Shown here: positions 1-10,600 of the stretch, piece after piece
How positions within the stretch are numbered: the first letter of the stretch is position 1
How the letters are laid out: the number at the start of each line of letters is the position of its first letter
DNA from: Clostridia bacterium
GTDB lineage: Bacteria; Bacillota; Clostridia; Oscillospirales; Acutalibacteraceae
Direction: 5' to 3'
Length of the DNA stretch: 64,000 nt
Assembly: GCA_017395425.1 (NCBI GenBank)
Contig: JAFPUM010000002.1
Location: 1 to 64,000 of the forward strand
Position numbers and translations under genes: made by a program
The notes under the pieces: model-generated
Told to the model about the DNA's origin: nothing
The model's database searches: none
The model's input: the letters and a program-made list of their open reading frames with translations, nothing else

Positions 1-134
1 GGATATGTCATCAAAGATGACCTTCCTGCTATTACTTGATTGTTATTTTTATTCACTCTTTCGCCGCCGCCATGACGGTCTTTTCAGTGTACCCTTTTTT
101 AGCTGTCATCGTAACTTCTTTGTTTCAAACTTCC

Positions 135-3100
135 TTACTCAATTTCAATCAGACTGTCCGTGTAAAAGGAATACAGATACAGTCCCTTGATCGGAACGCC
201 CAATACCTGCTCCATCGCGTACCGATACAGCCACAGCTGCGTGGCGTAATGCGCCGCGAGCGTATCCGGGTCACGGATGCGGTCGGTTTTGTAGTCGAGA
301 ATCACCGCACCGTCGTCATATTGCAGGACACAGTCGCATTCTCCCTCCAGTACAACGGGTTCGTCACCCACATCCGTATCGGTTACAAAGGACACATGTG
401 CCGGGTCAAGCAGCACCGAGAATTCCCGCTCCCGCAGAATCCGCTTCGCACCGGTCAGCATGGGTTCCATCTGCGAAAAAAAGGTACGCACCCGTTCGAG
501 ATCCACCGCCGCCGCCTCGGTTCCGGTCAGAAAGCCCCGTTGGGTCAACCGTTCCAGCTCCGTCTCCGGTGATTCGGCTGCGGCGTGAAAATTAGCGAAT
601 TCCATGTATTTGTGCAGCGCACGTCCCCGTTCCGTGGGGGTCAGCCCGCCTGTCATCAGGAAGGACGGACGGAGCAGATCAATGGATGTACTCGAATGCT
701 CCCGCTTGGTCAGTTCCGAGGCGGTTACTTTGCTCGGAACTCCCTCCAGCGCTTCATAGGGGTAGCGGTAGTTCAGCCGTTCCTCCATAGCGGCGGTCAA
801 ATCTCCGTCAATTTCCCGCTCCGGCGGTTCCGTCTCCTGGGATGGCGCGGGAAGTTCCTCGGACAGAACGGCGGTCGTTTCGGCTTGAGGCAAATCATCC
901 TCTGACGCAGCGACGGGCAGAACAATCTTCAGACGCGAACCGTCATCCGTCACGGGAACCGACACGTCCAGCCGATCCCGCAGTTCCCGGCCGTCAGGGT
1001 GACGCAGCACCGCCGTCATCAGCCACACGGCGAAGCTCCCGCTCCGCACCAGCGCGTAGGGCGGAATGCCGCCTTCCTGAGAAGCCGCCAGTGCCGCGCT
1101 GTTCAGACACGCCTTGACCGAACGCGGCGTTCCCACCATGATGAGTTTTTCCCTCGCCCGCGTAAGCGCCACATACAGTACCCGCATTTCCTCACTGAGA
1201 CTTTCCAGCGCCGCGCGATCGAGAATGGCACGCCGCAGCTGCGTGTCATAATACACCCCGTCTTCCTTCATCTTCATGCCCAGCGCCAGATCATTGTGCA
1301 GCATCACGCCGCTCACGTCGGAGTCCTTCTGAAACGCCGACCCCAGTCCCGCGACGATACAGATCGGGAATTCCAGCCCCTTGGATTTATGAATGGTCAT
1401 CACCCGCACCACATCGGCGTTTTCTGTCACGGACGAAGCGCCCGGCAAATCCTCTCCCTGCGCCAGCATACGATCCACCGTGGCGATAAAGGCGCCCGCC
1501 CCAAACGTGCCGGATCCTTCACAGCCTGCCGCAAACTCCCACAGCAGCCGCAGACCCGCCAGCCGCAGGGCGCCATTGGGCTGCGACCGGATCGCTGCCA
1601 GATAACCCGTATCATAGGCAATTTCTTCCATGAGGCGGTGGGTTGCCATCGTGGCAGCCATCAGACGGAATTGATCCATACTCTTCAAAAAGTCAGCACA
1701 TTTGGCATTTCCCGCCTTGGCTGCCGTCATGACGGCACCGTAAAGCGGTGCGCCCTTCTCCCCCACCCGTATGGCTGCCATCTCATCAGGCGTAAAGCCA
1801 TAAATGGGCGACAGCATCACGCATAAAAGCGGAATGTCGAGCAGAGGATTGTTCAGTACACGCAGAAAGGAGAGTAAGACGTTGGCTTCGTCAGTATCGA
1901 GCAATCCCCCGTCGGTCGAAGCCCATGCCGGAATCCCGTCGGCTTCCAGCGCCTTTACATACTCGCTGCCTGAGCCGCTCATGCTGCGCCGCAGGATGCA
2001 GAAATCACTGTACCGCGCAGGGCGAAGCTGACCCGTCTCCTTGTCGGTCACGGAGAAACCCTCAGCCACCATACGTCCGATCAAGTCGGCGAGATAGGCT
2101 GCTTCACATTCCGCGCCGCTCTGCGGACAGCCTTCGGGACGGGTGAGAAAATGAAGTTCCGCTATGCGGTCAGGGGCGTCGGGATATACCGCGCGCGCCG
2201 CCAGCGCCTGTGAATCGTCATAAACAACGTCTCCCATTTCTTCCGACATCAATGTACGGAAGATGTAATTCACGCAATCGGTCACTTCGCGGCGGCTGCG
2301 GAAATTGGCGCCCAGCGTAATCAAGGCGGGATACTGCGGCGCTTCCGCCTTGTAGGGTGTGTAGCGCTTGAATTTTTCCAAAAAGAGTGCCGGAACCGCC
2401 TTGCGAAACCGATAGATGCTCTGCTTCATATCCCCCACCATAAAGAGATCGGTTCCGTCGGTCAGTTCACGCGGCTCGGCTCCCTCGGAATTCCGGGCGA
2501 TAGCGGCAAAAATCAGACTTTGAACCGCGTTGGTATCCTGATACTCATCCAGCATAATTTCATCGTATTGCCCCGTCACCGCCAGCGCCACGTCGGTCTT
2601 TCGGTAAAGCTCACCCGGAAACCGCCAGTCCGCTGCCCCTATATGATTCGCAGTAACCCCCGGCTTCCGTTCCAGCAGCAGACGCACTGCCAGATGCTCC
2701 AGATCCCCGAAATCCAGCACGCGTCGACGCTCTTTGAGCGCCTCCATTGTACGCATATAATCCCGCAGCAAGTCTGTCAACTGATGCGCCATGCGCCCCG
2801 TAAAGGCAATTTCACGGGCAAAGAGAGACACGTCGGCGGTTACACTCGCCCGGATATCCTCCATCACAGCCTTAACTTCCGCACGGGCTGCCTTTGCAAG
2901 CGCCGCTTCGGGCGGAAGTTTTGCGACCCGTCCCAGCGGCGCGACGTCGGCAGTAGAGGCGGCGCGGAAAAACGCCTCCCAGTCCCCCGCCTGAACGGCA
3001 GAGGCGACAGATTCCAGCGTCATTGCATCCTGCTCAAAAGCGGGCAGATATTTTTCACTCAGCTTTTCGTCGCAGGCGGCAGCTTCCCGCGCCAGACGGT

Positions 3101-3791
3101 TGCAGGACTGCGCATAGGCAACCGCGCGTCCCACATCTTCAAACACCGCCTGCGCCCAAAGTGTATGTTCAGGTGAGTCGGCGTCATAAACCGCTTCCAG
3201 CCATGCGAGATAATCTTCCGGAAAGGGACAGGCACTCACTTCCTCCGCCAGCACTTTCACCAACTCCGACAGTTCTCCGTCGTTTTTGTCCCCGATGAGC
3301 TGTTCCACCAGTTCAAAAAAACCGTCGTCCCCCTGCTCATACCGCTTTTCCAGCACCTCGTTGACACATTCCTCTTGCAGCACTTTCAGTTCCGCGGTGT
3401 CGGCAATGCGAAAGTCGGGCGAAATACCCAGACGGTAAAAATGATCCCGTATGAGCTGACTGCAAAAGGAATGAATCGTGCTGATCTGTGCCTTTTTGAG
3501 CAGCATCATTTGCCTCCGCAGTTCTGTATCCCACGGATTTTCGGCGAGTAATGCCTGCAGCGCCGCGGCAATGCGCTCCTTCATTTCGGCTGCCGCCGCA
3601 CGCGTGAAGGTGACAATCAGCAATCGGTCGGCGTCGCAATGTACCGCCGGGTCCTCCGACGTCAGTTTTTCGATCACCCGCTGCACCAGCACCGCCGTCT
3701 TGCCCGAACCTGCCGCCGCCGAAATCAGCAGCGTCCCTCCGTGCGCGTCAATGGCACTTTGCTGTTCGGGCGTCCACATGCGAACCCCCAT
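135..3791 (-). CDS. addA: AddA, ATP-dependent helicase/nuclease subunit A
   Basis: About 1218 aa, normal for AddA (1200-1250). The N-terminus carries a UvrD-type Walker A (ISAAAGSGKTAVLVQRV), then the helicase motifs LLIVTFTRAAAAEMKER, MLDEYQDTN and VMTIHKSKGLEFP. The C-terminus carries the AddAB nuclease motif around ILDYKTDR. With AddB it resects double-strand breaks in the cytoplasm, the Gram-positive counterpart of RecBCD. I chose the ATG at 3791 because GGAGG lies 7 nt upstream; an in-frame ATG at 3812 falls inside a heptamer repeat and has no ribosome site. It lies downstream of addB in the usual addB-addA order, but 273 bp separate them where most clostridia have overlap or a few bases. 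Identity is near certain. Confidence 0.97.
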   Translation of the reverse strand: MGVRMWTPEQQSAIDAHGGTLLISAAAGSGKTAVLVQRVIEKLTSEDPAVHCDADRLLIVTFTRAAAAEMKERIAAALQALLAENPWDTELRRQMMLLKKAQISTIHSFCSQLIRDHFYRLGISPDFRIADTAELKVLQEECVNEVLEKRYEQGDDGFFELVEQLIGDKNDGELSELVKVLAEEVSACPFPEDYLAWLEAVYDADSPEHTLWAQAVFEDVGRAVAYAQSCNRLAREAAACDEKLSEKYLPAFEQDAMTLESVASAVQAGDWEAFFRAASTADVAPLGRVAKLPPEAALAKAARAEVKAVMEDIRASVTADVSLFAREIAFTGRMAHQLTDLLRDYMRTMEALKERRRVLDFGDLEHLAVRLLLERKPGVTANHIGAADWRFPGELYRKTDVALAVTGQYDEIMLDEYQDTNAVQSLIFAAIARNSEGAEPRELTDGTDLFMVGDMKQSIYRFRKAVPALFLEKFKRYTPYKAEAPQYPALITLGANFRSRREVTDCVNYIFRTLMSEEMGDVVYDDSQALAARAVYPDAPDRIAELHFLTRPEGCPQSGAECEAAYLADLIGRMVAEGFSVTDKETGQLRPARYSDFCILRRSMSGSGSEYVKALEADGIPAWASTDGGLLDTDEANVLLSFLRVLNNPLLDIPLLCVMLSPIYGFTPDEMAAIRVGEKGAPLYGAVMTAAKAGNAKCADFLKSMDQFRLMAATMATHRLMEEIAYDTGYLAAIRSQPNGALRLAGLRLLWEFAAGCEGSGTFGAGAFIATVDRMLAQGEDLPGASSVTENADVVRVMTIHKSKGLEFPICIVAGLGSAFQKDSDVSGVMLHNDLALGMKMKEDGVYYDTQLRRAILDRAALESLSEEMRVLYVALTRAREKLIMVGTPRSVKACLNSAALAASQEGGIPPYALVRSGSFAVWLMTAVLRHPDGRELRDRLDVSVPVTDDGSRLKIVLPVAASEDDLPQAETTAVLSEELPAPSQETEPPEREIDGDLTAAMEERLNYRYPYEALEGVPSKVTASELTKREHSSTSIDLLRPSFLMTGGLTPTERGRALHKYMEFANFHAAAESPETELERLTQRGFLTGTEAAAVDLERVRTFFSQMEPMLTGAKRILREREFSVLLDPAHVSFVTDTDVGDEPVVLEGECDCVLQYDDGAVILDYKTDRIRDPDTLAAHYATQLWLYRYAMEQVLGVPIKGLYLYSFYTDSLIEIE

Positions 3792-3809
3792 GGTGCTCCC
3801 TCCTCTGTC

Positions 3810-3878
3810 CATTATTCATTATTCATTATTCATTATTCACTATTCACTATTCACTATTCATTATTCATTATTCATTCA
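3810..3878. repeat. Heptamer array CATTATT/CACTATT, about 9.5 units
   Basis: Perfect 7-bp period: four CATTATT, three CACTATT, two CATTATT, then decay. It sits immediately upstream of the addA Shine-Dalgarno, within the addB-addA gap. It belongs to a set of 7-bp-period arrays found elsewhere in the window (near 16967, 21085, 44906-44994 and 63185). Confidence 0.9.
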
Positions 3879-3917
3879 ATACGGGGTTGGTATATTCGGA
3901 TAGTGTTCGTTATCTGT

Positions 3918-4065
3918 ATTCGCCCGACCCTATTGCGTGTCGTAGCTCGTTGCGCTCGGCAGGCTAAAGCCTGCCTTGTGGGACGCTGTCCCACTCCCTG
4001 CAAGGGCTACTCGCCCTTGACTTCGGCAGGGAGCTCACCCCCTGCACCCCGCGCCGCTGCGCGGC
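3918..4065. repeat. Hairpin-rich intergenic element between addB and addA
   Basis: GC-rich and non-coding in appearance. It contains four consecutive dyads: 3958-3975 (GGCAGGCT/AGCCTGCC), 3978-3994 (GTGGGAC/GTCCCAC), 3994-4033 (CTCCCTGC/GCAGGGAG enclosing AAGGGC/GCCCTT) and 4051-4064 (GCGCCGCTGCGCGGC). Its left end, ATTCGCCCGACCCTATT at 3918, recurs with two changes at 24863-24879, which suggests a dispersed repeat family rather than a simple terminator; no T-run follows on either strand. It abuts the addB stop codon. Confidence 0.6.
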
Positions 4066-7000
4066 TAATTGCGTACCGCTTCTTCATCCGCCAGCGTTTC
4101 CATGACCTCGCTCATACTCCGCTTGCGAATCTCCCTTCCGCCGTTCTTACATTCCTGCGAACACAGCGCACGGTAATCGCAGTAGGCGCAGGCGTCATAG
4201 GTTCCCTTCACGGGAAGCGCTTCGATGTCACCCTGATGCAGCGCCAGACCCATCTCCCGCAGGAGCGAACGGATATAGTCGCGTATCCTTTCAAACTGCG
4301 CCGCATCCGCCACATAGGTCGCCGAGGAACGGAAGGTCGTCGCACCCTTGATACTGACGTTCTCTTTTTTGTCGATTTTGCGCTCCATACCGACTTCCAT
4401 CGCGTCTATCACATCGTCGTTATCCATAATCAGACCGTTCTTCCGGAGCATTTCCTGACGCGCGCCGTCGAAGGTGGTTTCTCCGCGCACGCCCGCCGCC
4501 TTGCGGAGCGAGGCGGGCGAATACACGACGCCCGCCGGTGCGTAATCTTTCCCGCTGAGCGACGGGTCGCACAGAATATCCAGATAGATGAGCATCTGCA
4601 TATTGAGTCCCGCCAGAATGTCGCTGAGGACAAATTCCTTGCTTCCGGTCTTATAATCCACCACCCGCACATACCGCACACCGTCCTTGGTGAAGAGATC
4701 CACGCGGTCGATCTTTCCGTCCACGGTCAGCGTCGTACCGTCTGCCAGCGTCAGTTTCAGGGGCTTGATCTCCTCGCCGCCTATGGGCATCTCAAACGCC
4801 TCCGGCACAAACAGGCTTTTGGCAAATTCCTCTCCCAACTGAACGGCAAGCGCGGTCAATGTGTCCGCCAGCCGATGAAACAGATACAGGAACCGTGCCG
4901 ATTTTTTCTCGGAACCGCCCATCACGTCATCCAGATACGTTTCAAGGTACGGTCTGATTCGGTCGGTGAGCTGACCGTTCTGCGCGAGCGTCGCCAGTGA
5001 CGAAGCGTCGTCGTGGCGGAGAAGCTGCTCCAGCACATAATGTACCACACTGCCGTATTCCAGCGGATCCAGCGCAGCCCGTCTGGGCGGCAGCGCTTTC
5101 ATGCCGTAGCGGCAGAAGTATTCAAAACGGCACTGATAAAAGCATTCCGCCTTGGAAGCGGACACCCGCAGATTCCGCCCGAACAGCGCGCAAGCCGTGT
5201 CCGTATCCCGCAAGACCCGCCGGACAGGCTGTCTGGCAGCCTCCACTACTGCCAGCCGGTCGGCATAGGCTGGTCGGCGTCGATAGCATTCGGTCAGTGC
5301 GCGGGATATTTCATCTTCCTGCGATGTACAGCCCGCCGCCAGCAGAAATCCCGCTTCTTCGCTTTCAATGTCGGCAAGCGTCACGTTTTCATGTGTCCGC
5401 CATTCGCGGCATCCCGGAACGATCCGCCGCAGTTCCGTCACGATTTCGGAGGGATACATCCCCTCTCCCCCGTCTGCTTTGCCATAAGTGACATACACAC
5501 GCTTTGACGCGCATGTCATGGCAGCATATGCCAGATACTGCTCTGAAACGGCGCTGTCATCCATATCCCCTGACAGCGGAAGCTGCCGCTCGATCAGCAG
5601 CCGCCGTTCACTGTCCGTAAATACGCCCCCCGACGTCGGCACCAGCGGGAAAATTCCGTCATTCGCGCCCAGTACAAACACTGCCTTCGGCGCTGCGGTC
5701 CGGATTCTGTCCGCCGCACCGAAGACGGCTTCATCCAATCCCTGCGGAATACGTCCGATATCGCACAGTCCCACCATCAGGGTCAGCAATTCCGCAAATT
5801 CCCGCAGTCCGGCTGGCGAATCCCCCAGTATTTCGGCGAGCTGGTCGAGTATGTTCATGAGGGCGTTCCACACCTGTCCCTGCGCGTCAGCGTCAGTGGG
5901 TGACAACCGGGGCAGCATTCGTTCAATGCAGGCAGCCGCGCCGGCTTCATCCAGCAATCGCCAGACTGCCGCCGCTTTCTCACGACCGGTGGCTTCATCG
6001 GATTTCATGACCTCTATAAAAGGTGACAAAAGTCCCTCTACTCTCTCTCTGACAGCGTTGATCTGCGCTAGCAGCGTGCCGCTGTCTTCCGGCTCACGAT
6101 CCGTGCAGCCGTAGGGCGACTGGGTGAAGGGCTGCCGCCAATGAGCGCCACGAATGTCCCAGATAAAACAATAGTTCTCCAGCCGTGCCACATCCACCAC
6201 ACTCACGCCGTCTACCATACCGGTCTTCAGCCATCGCAGAATGTCCTCAGTGCGCCAGCGCCCCGCCGCAATGTCCAGCCCTGCCAGCACAAACCGCACC
6301 ACCGGCAGATCGGTAACGGGAATCCTTTTATCGCAAAAGCAAGGTATCCCCTGCATCGCCAGCGCTCGCAGCAACGGTTCCTGATAGTCCGACGCCGTGC
6401 GGCAGATCAGCGCAAAGTCCCTCCGCCGCCAGCCTTTTTCGCGGATCAGCCGCCGTATCTCCCGCGCGGCAAATTCCGCTTCGTCATATTTGTCAGCCGC
6501 CGCATAAATATTCACATCAACCGTGGCTTCAGGATAAACCTCCGTCTGTCCCGCACGGAACACGCCTGCCTCCATCCACTTGAGTGCTTCGCTCTCAAAC
6601 CGGGCATGAGGGGGCAGAAAGATCCACTCTGCCTCCTCTGCCATGGCATTCAATTGAGCCGCCGTGCGCTGCACATCCCCGAACAGCGACAGTCGGTCGG
6701 ATTGCCGCCGCCGCAGGGATTCATCCCCGCACAGTGTCATCACGAATGTATCGCACTGACGGATTATTTTTTCCACAACGCTGCATTCCTGCCGCGTAAA
6801 GCCCGTGAAGCTGTCGGCAAACACGGTCATACCGTCGAAATACGCAATCTCATCGAGATTTGCAGCAAGCCGCGTCAGGTCGTCGAGCGGATCGAGAGAA
6901 CCGATCTGCGAAATCAGCGCGTTGTAGGCACCGTAAATCAGCGACAGTTCCGTCAGCTTCTGTGACAGCACCGATTCCTCCATCTCTTTGGCAGTCTCAT

Positions 7001-7406
7001 CGAGCAGTTCGGGTGAGATGGCACAGCTTTTGAATTCTCCCACCGCTGCCAGAAGACCGGCAACCAGATCCTGCCCCCGCCGTCCCGCGTAAAGCACCAG
7101 ATGATCTCTCACTGACGACAGCGCTACGTTCATCACCGCCGCCCTTCCGCATTCATCCAGTCTGCGTCCCGCCAGACCGCCCGCTTCGCGCGCCAGGCGC
7201 GCTGCCAGCTTGGTGAAACTGAACACCTCCACCCGGTCGGCTTCCGCAGGCGACAGACACATCAGCATGGCACGCTCGGTTTCAAACGAAAACTGCTCCG
7301 GCACCAGAATCGCCGTGCGTTTTCCCTCCCGCGCCAATGCCGCCGCCTGCCGTCTCACATATGCCGTCCTGCCGCTGCCTGCCGTACCGCATACAAATTG
7401 AAGCAT
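4065..7406 (-). CDS. addB: AddB, ATP-dependent helicase/nuclease subunit B
   Basis: 1113 aa, typical for clostridial AddB. The N-terminal P-loop is VCGTAGSGRTAYVRRQ (GxxGSGRT, the Arg-containing form common in AddB). The C-terminus has the nuclease motif VVDYKTGSK and the four-cysteine iron-sulfur signature: one distal Cys (CFYQCRFEYFC region) and a cluster near the end (CAYCDYRALCSQECK). It is the partner of AddA in break resection and chi recognition. The ATG at 7406 is preceded by a strong GGAGGGGG site, and a promoter lies at 7444-7472. The gene ends at the hairpin-rich element that separates it from addA. Confidence 0.96.
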   Translation of the reverse strand: MLQFVCGTAGSGRTAYVRRQAAALAREGKRTAILVPEQFSFETERAMLMCLSPAEADRVEVFSFTKLAARLAREAGGLAGRRLDECGRAAVMNVALSSVRDHLVLYAGRRGQDLVAGLLAAVGEFKSCAISPELLDETAKEMEESVLSQKLTELSLIYGAYNALISQIGSLDPLDDLTRLAANLDEIAYFDGMTVFADSFTGFTRQECSVVEKIIRQCDTFVMTLCGDESLRRRQSDRLSLFGDVQRTAAQLNAMAEEAEWIFLPPHARFESEALKWMEAGVFRAGQTEVYPEATVDVNIYAAADKYDEAEFAAREIRRLIREKGWRRRDFALICRTASDYQEPLLRALAMQGIPCFCDKRIPVTDLPVVRFVLAGLDIAAGRWRTEDILRWLKTGMVDGVSVVDVARLENYCFIWDIRGAHWRQPFTQSPYGCTDREPEDSGTLLAQINAVRERVEGLLSPFIEVMKSDEATGREKAAAVWRLLDEAGAAACIERMLPRLSPTDADAQGQVWNALMNILDQLAEILGDSPAGLREFAELLTLMVGLCDIGRIPQGLDEAVFGAADRIRTAAPKAVFVLGANDGIFPLVPTSGGVFTDSERRLLIERQLPLSGDMDDSAVSEQYLAYAAMTCASKRVYVTYGKADGGEGMYPSEIVTELRRIVPGCREWRTHENVTLADIESEEAGFLLAAGCTSQEDEISRALTECYRRRPAYADRLAVVEAARQPVRRVLRDTDTACALFGRNLRVSASKAECFYQCRFEYFCRYGMKALPPRRAALDPLEYGSVVHYVLEQLLRHDDASSLATLAQNGQLTDRIRPYLETYLDDVMGGSEKKSARFLYLFHRLADTLTALAVQLGEEFAKSLFVPEAFEMPIGGEEIKPLKLTLADGTTLTVDGKIDRVDLFTKDGVRYVRVVDYKTGSKEFVLSDILAGLNMQMLIYLDILCDPSLSGKDYAPAGVVYSPASLRKAAGVRGETTFDGARQEMLRKNGLIMDNDDVIDAMEVGMERKIDKKENVSIKGATTFRSSATYVADAAQFERIRDYIRSLLREMGLALHQGDIEALPVKGTYDACAYCDYRALCSQECKNGGREIRKRSMSEVMETLADEEAVRN

Positions 7407-7443
7407 ACTGCTCCCCCTCCTTTGCGCTGATATCTATCGTTTA

Positions 7444-7472
7444 TTATCTCATATTTTTGCCGCCATTTCAAC
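7444..7472 (-). promoter_or_regulatory. Predicted sigma-A promoter of addB-addA
   Basis: Minus-strand TTGAAA (7472-7467), 17-bp spacer, GATAAT (7449-7444). It lies about 40 nt upstream of the addB start codon, and no other promoter is evident for the operon. Confidence 0.6.
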
Positions 7473-7543
7473 TGTCTTTTTTGACTGCATGGAAATAGGG
7501 TTCAAGTTTTTTCAGAATCGACCGAATATTTTTGAAAAATATG

Positions 7544-7572
7544 TTGAAATTTTGAAGAGGAATTGATATAAT
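7544..7572 (+). promoter_or_regulatory. Predicted sigma-A promoter of the GGDEF gene
   Basis: TTGAAA (7544), 17-bp spacer, TATAAT (7567). This gives an untranslated leader of about 80 nt before the ATG at 7657, which is preceded by AAAGGAA. Confidence 0.7.
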
Positions 7573-7656
7573 AACCTATGAATAGTCAATATCATGGATT
7601 TCCCCGGGAACGACATGATATTCATGGTTATCAAGAGCGTAAAGGAATGATCGAGA

Positions 7657-10600
7657 ATGGAAGCTACCTCCAAAAAAGATGTCACCAGTATGGTTGAATC
7701 CATGATTACCGACGCCAACGAAAGAAACGGAAAGCTCCTCTTTATCAAGTACAGTAATACTTTCACCATTAAATATGAAGATATCCTCGTGGCATCCAAC
7801 AATAACGAGACAACGGTACAGGTACTCTTTCACGAACTGAAGCCGGGGCAGATGCAGGGCGCTTACGCGCCGCTGATGGACTGGATCGGTGCGCTGTACA
7901 AGCGGTATTTTTCCAAGATCGAGTATCGTGAATTTCTGGAAAGCTGCGACGTCTATCCGCTGCACATCGGTATTTTCCAGACTTATTTTGAGTGCGGTAC
8001 CTGCCGCCGCGTGGAAACCATCGTGCGCAACGAGGCGGAATATGAACACACGATCTTCATCAACGACATGATCAAGGTCTTCAATACGGTTGCAGAAGTG
8101 GTGCCGCTGCTCTTCGTCTTTGAAAATCTCCAGTACTGTGAAAGCTCACTGCTCGAATTCCTCTACAAGCTGACCTTTGAGGATACCGACAAGAAATTCT
8201 CCGTGCTGGCTGACTACAATGAAAAGTATGAAGTGGCCGAGCATATGCAGGAAAACTGGTACAAATTCTCCGACAACATCGAAACCTATAACATGATGCT
8301 GTACTGGGAATTTGACAGCATGATTATCTCTGATAACCGCAACGTTCCCTTCCGTCCCGACAAGGCGTTTTTCGGCGTTTATCTGATCATGCTCAACAAC
8401 ATGATCAATACGCTCTGCCTCGAACAGGCGCTTGCCTATTTCGCCATTATCCGCGAAAAGCTGGAATCGGGCGATATGTTTGTTACCAGTAAGGAACGCT
8501 ACATTTTCTACAATATCTACGGCAACGCCTTCTTCCTCAACGGAGACTATGATGAAGCCATTGAGATGAGCAAGCTCATGCACGACGTCTATAACGCCAA
8601 CCGTGAACTGCATGAGGTTAATTACGAATACAACTTTAATGAGCTGGCGTGTCTGGCATATATCTACAAGCTCGATGAGGAAACCGCGATGAATTATGTG
8701 CTGGAGTGTAAGCGCATTGCCTATGGCAGCGGCGACGGCTTCCTGATGTTCCAGGCAGATCTGCTTCGCTACAAAGCGCTTATGCGCGGCTGGAACGAGC
8801 AATACCTTGTGTCTGCCTTCGGTGTGATGTACGAAATCGACCCCGATTTCCTTTCGCTTGCCCGCAAGTATGATTATATCAATAATCTCGCCTATGTCAT
8901 CGCGTTCGGCTACGGCAACGACCAGACCTATTACCGTGATTCGCTCAATTATTGCGAGAGCCGTGATCACGTTGTTACCAGTACCAAGCTGGCGAAGGAG
9001 CTTCGCAACGACTATCTGCTGCTGCTGATGTGGGAAAAGCACATCCGCTTTACCATGCGTTACGGTTACTTCAACGTGACGGACTACTACTATAAATGTC
9101 AGCTCAAGATTTTTGAGCAGGCGGGTCAGATGCGCGAAGTGGGCGTGATTTATAACGGTCTGGGCTACAACCGCATTATCATGGGTCACTACAACTATGC
9201 CAGCGAGTACTTCAATTCCGCGATTGACGTGTGGTACAGCCTCGGTATGGCGGAAGAAGTGGGTATGACGCTCTACAATATGGCGATCAATTCCATTCTG
9301 ATGGAGGAATACAGCGTTGCCATTGAGCTGATCAATACCACGCTCCGTATCATGAAGTATCTCGACCAGATCAACCTGGAATACTGTAACGTTTCCAAAC
9401 TCTACGGTATGCTGGTGTATTGCAGCTATAAGCTCAATATTGAATACAACGCGCAGTTCTATCTCGGCCGAATGGAGTACGTTCTCTTCCATTTGCTCCA
9501 CGCCGAGGGTAAGGCGGACTACAACTCATGGGATAACGAGCTCTTCCTCTATTTTCTTAACCGTGCGCTGCTTTACAAAAAAGTCAACCCCGAAGAAGCG
9601 CAGAAGTATTTCGACCGCGCACGCTATCATATGGAACGTGCCGACGACCTCTTCTTCTTCGTCTATATGCTGTTTGCCATTGAGCAGTCGGCATTTTTCA
9701 AGGAGCAGGGAAAAACGCAGGAATTCAAGGCAGTGCTTCGCAAATGTATTGATCATTTCAAGAATCACAATTGCAATGAAAAAGCCGACCGCCTGTTTGC
9801 ACTGCTCAACGGCAAAAACATTGCCACTAAGAAGATTGACTCCGGTCTCACCAAGATTACGCCGTTTGAACTGATTGAGCTGGCGCGCCGCGTCGGTTCC
9901 GAAAAGGAACTCGAAACCCAGAACCGCAATATCAGCTTCCTTTCCAAATGGCAGAAGCTGATGAACAACAGCGAAGTGGATAATGTGGGTACGCTGTTCC
10001 ATAAATCCGTGAAACTCATCAAGCGCTATTTCTGTGCCGACAATGTGTATATGATGAGTCTTGACGAGGAAAACATCAGTCTCGACTGCGCGGCGGGCAA
10101 GGTGGAGCTTGACGGCGAGAAGGTCAACAATATTGTGAGCTTCCTAGATCATCCGCAGGCGAGCTTTGTTGTCACCCGCACCGAGAAGCGGTTCTATGAT
10201 TATGCCACCTTTATCAAAAACTTCGGCTTGAACGACGTCTTTTCGATGGTGGGCGTCCCGGTCTATCAGCACGATGAACTGACGCATATTCTCATTGCCT
10301 ATGTGCAGTCCTGCGATAATTTCGTTCATAACTATGATATGCTGGACGAGGACGATCTGAGTATCCTCAAATTTGCGTTCCGACAGCTCATCGACGCCAC
10401 CCGCCGTCTGAAGGCACGTCTCGAAATCGAAGAGATGAATGCCCAGCTCGAAAAGATGTCCGTAACCGATAAGCTCACCGGTCTGCTCAACCGTACCGGT
10501 TTTGCCCGCTATCTCGAGGCGGAATTCAAGAAGCTGGCTGTCAAGAACAAGACCAATGAGATTCCCACCACCGTGCTGTATATCGACCTGGATAACTTCA

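Noticed and set aside
53..109. 18-codon minus-strand ORF after addA, and a possible new gene start near position 11 with AGGAAGG upstream
   Set aside because: Too short to support from this window; the second would continue off the left edge and cannot be judged.
8146..9501. 451-aa minus-strand open frame opposite the GGDEF gene
   Set aside because: No ribosome site and no recognisable composition; it is the shadow of a helical TPR-like region.
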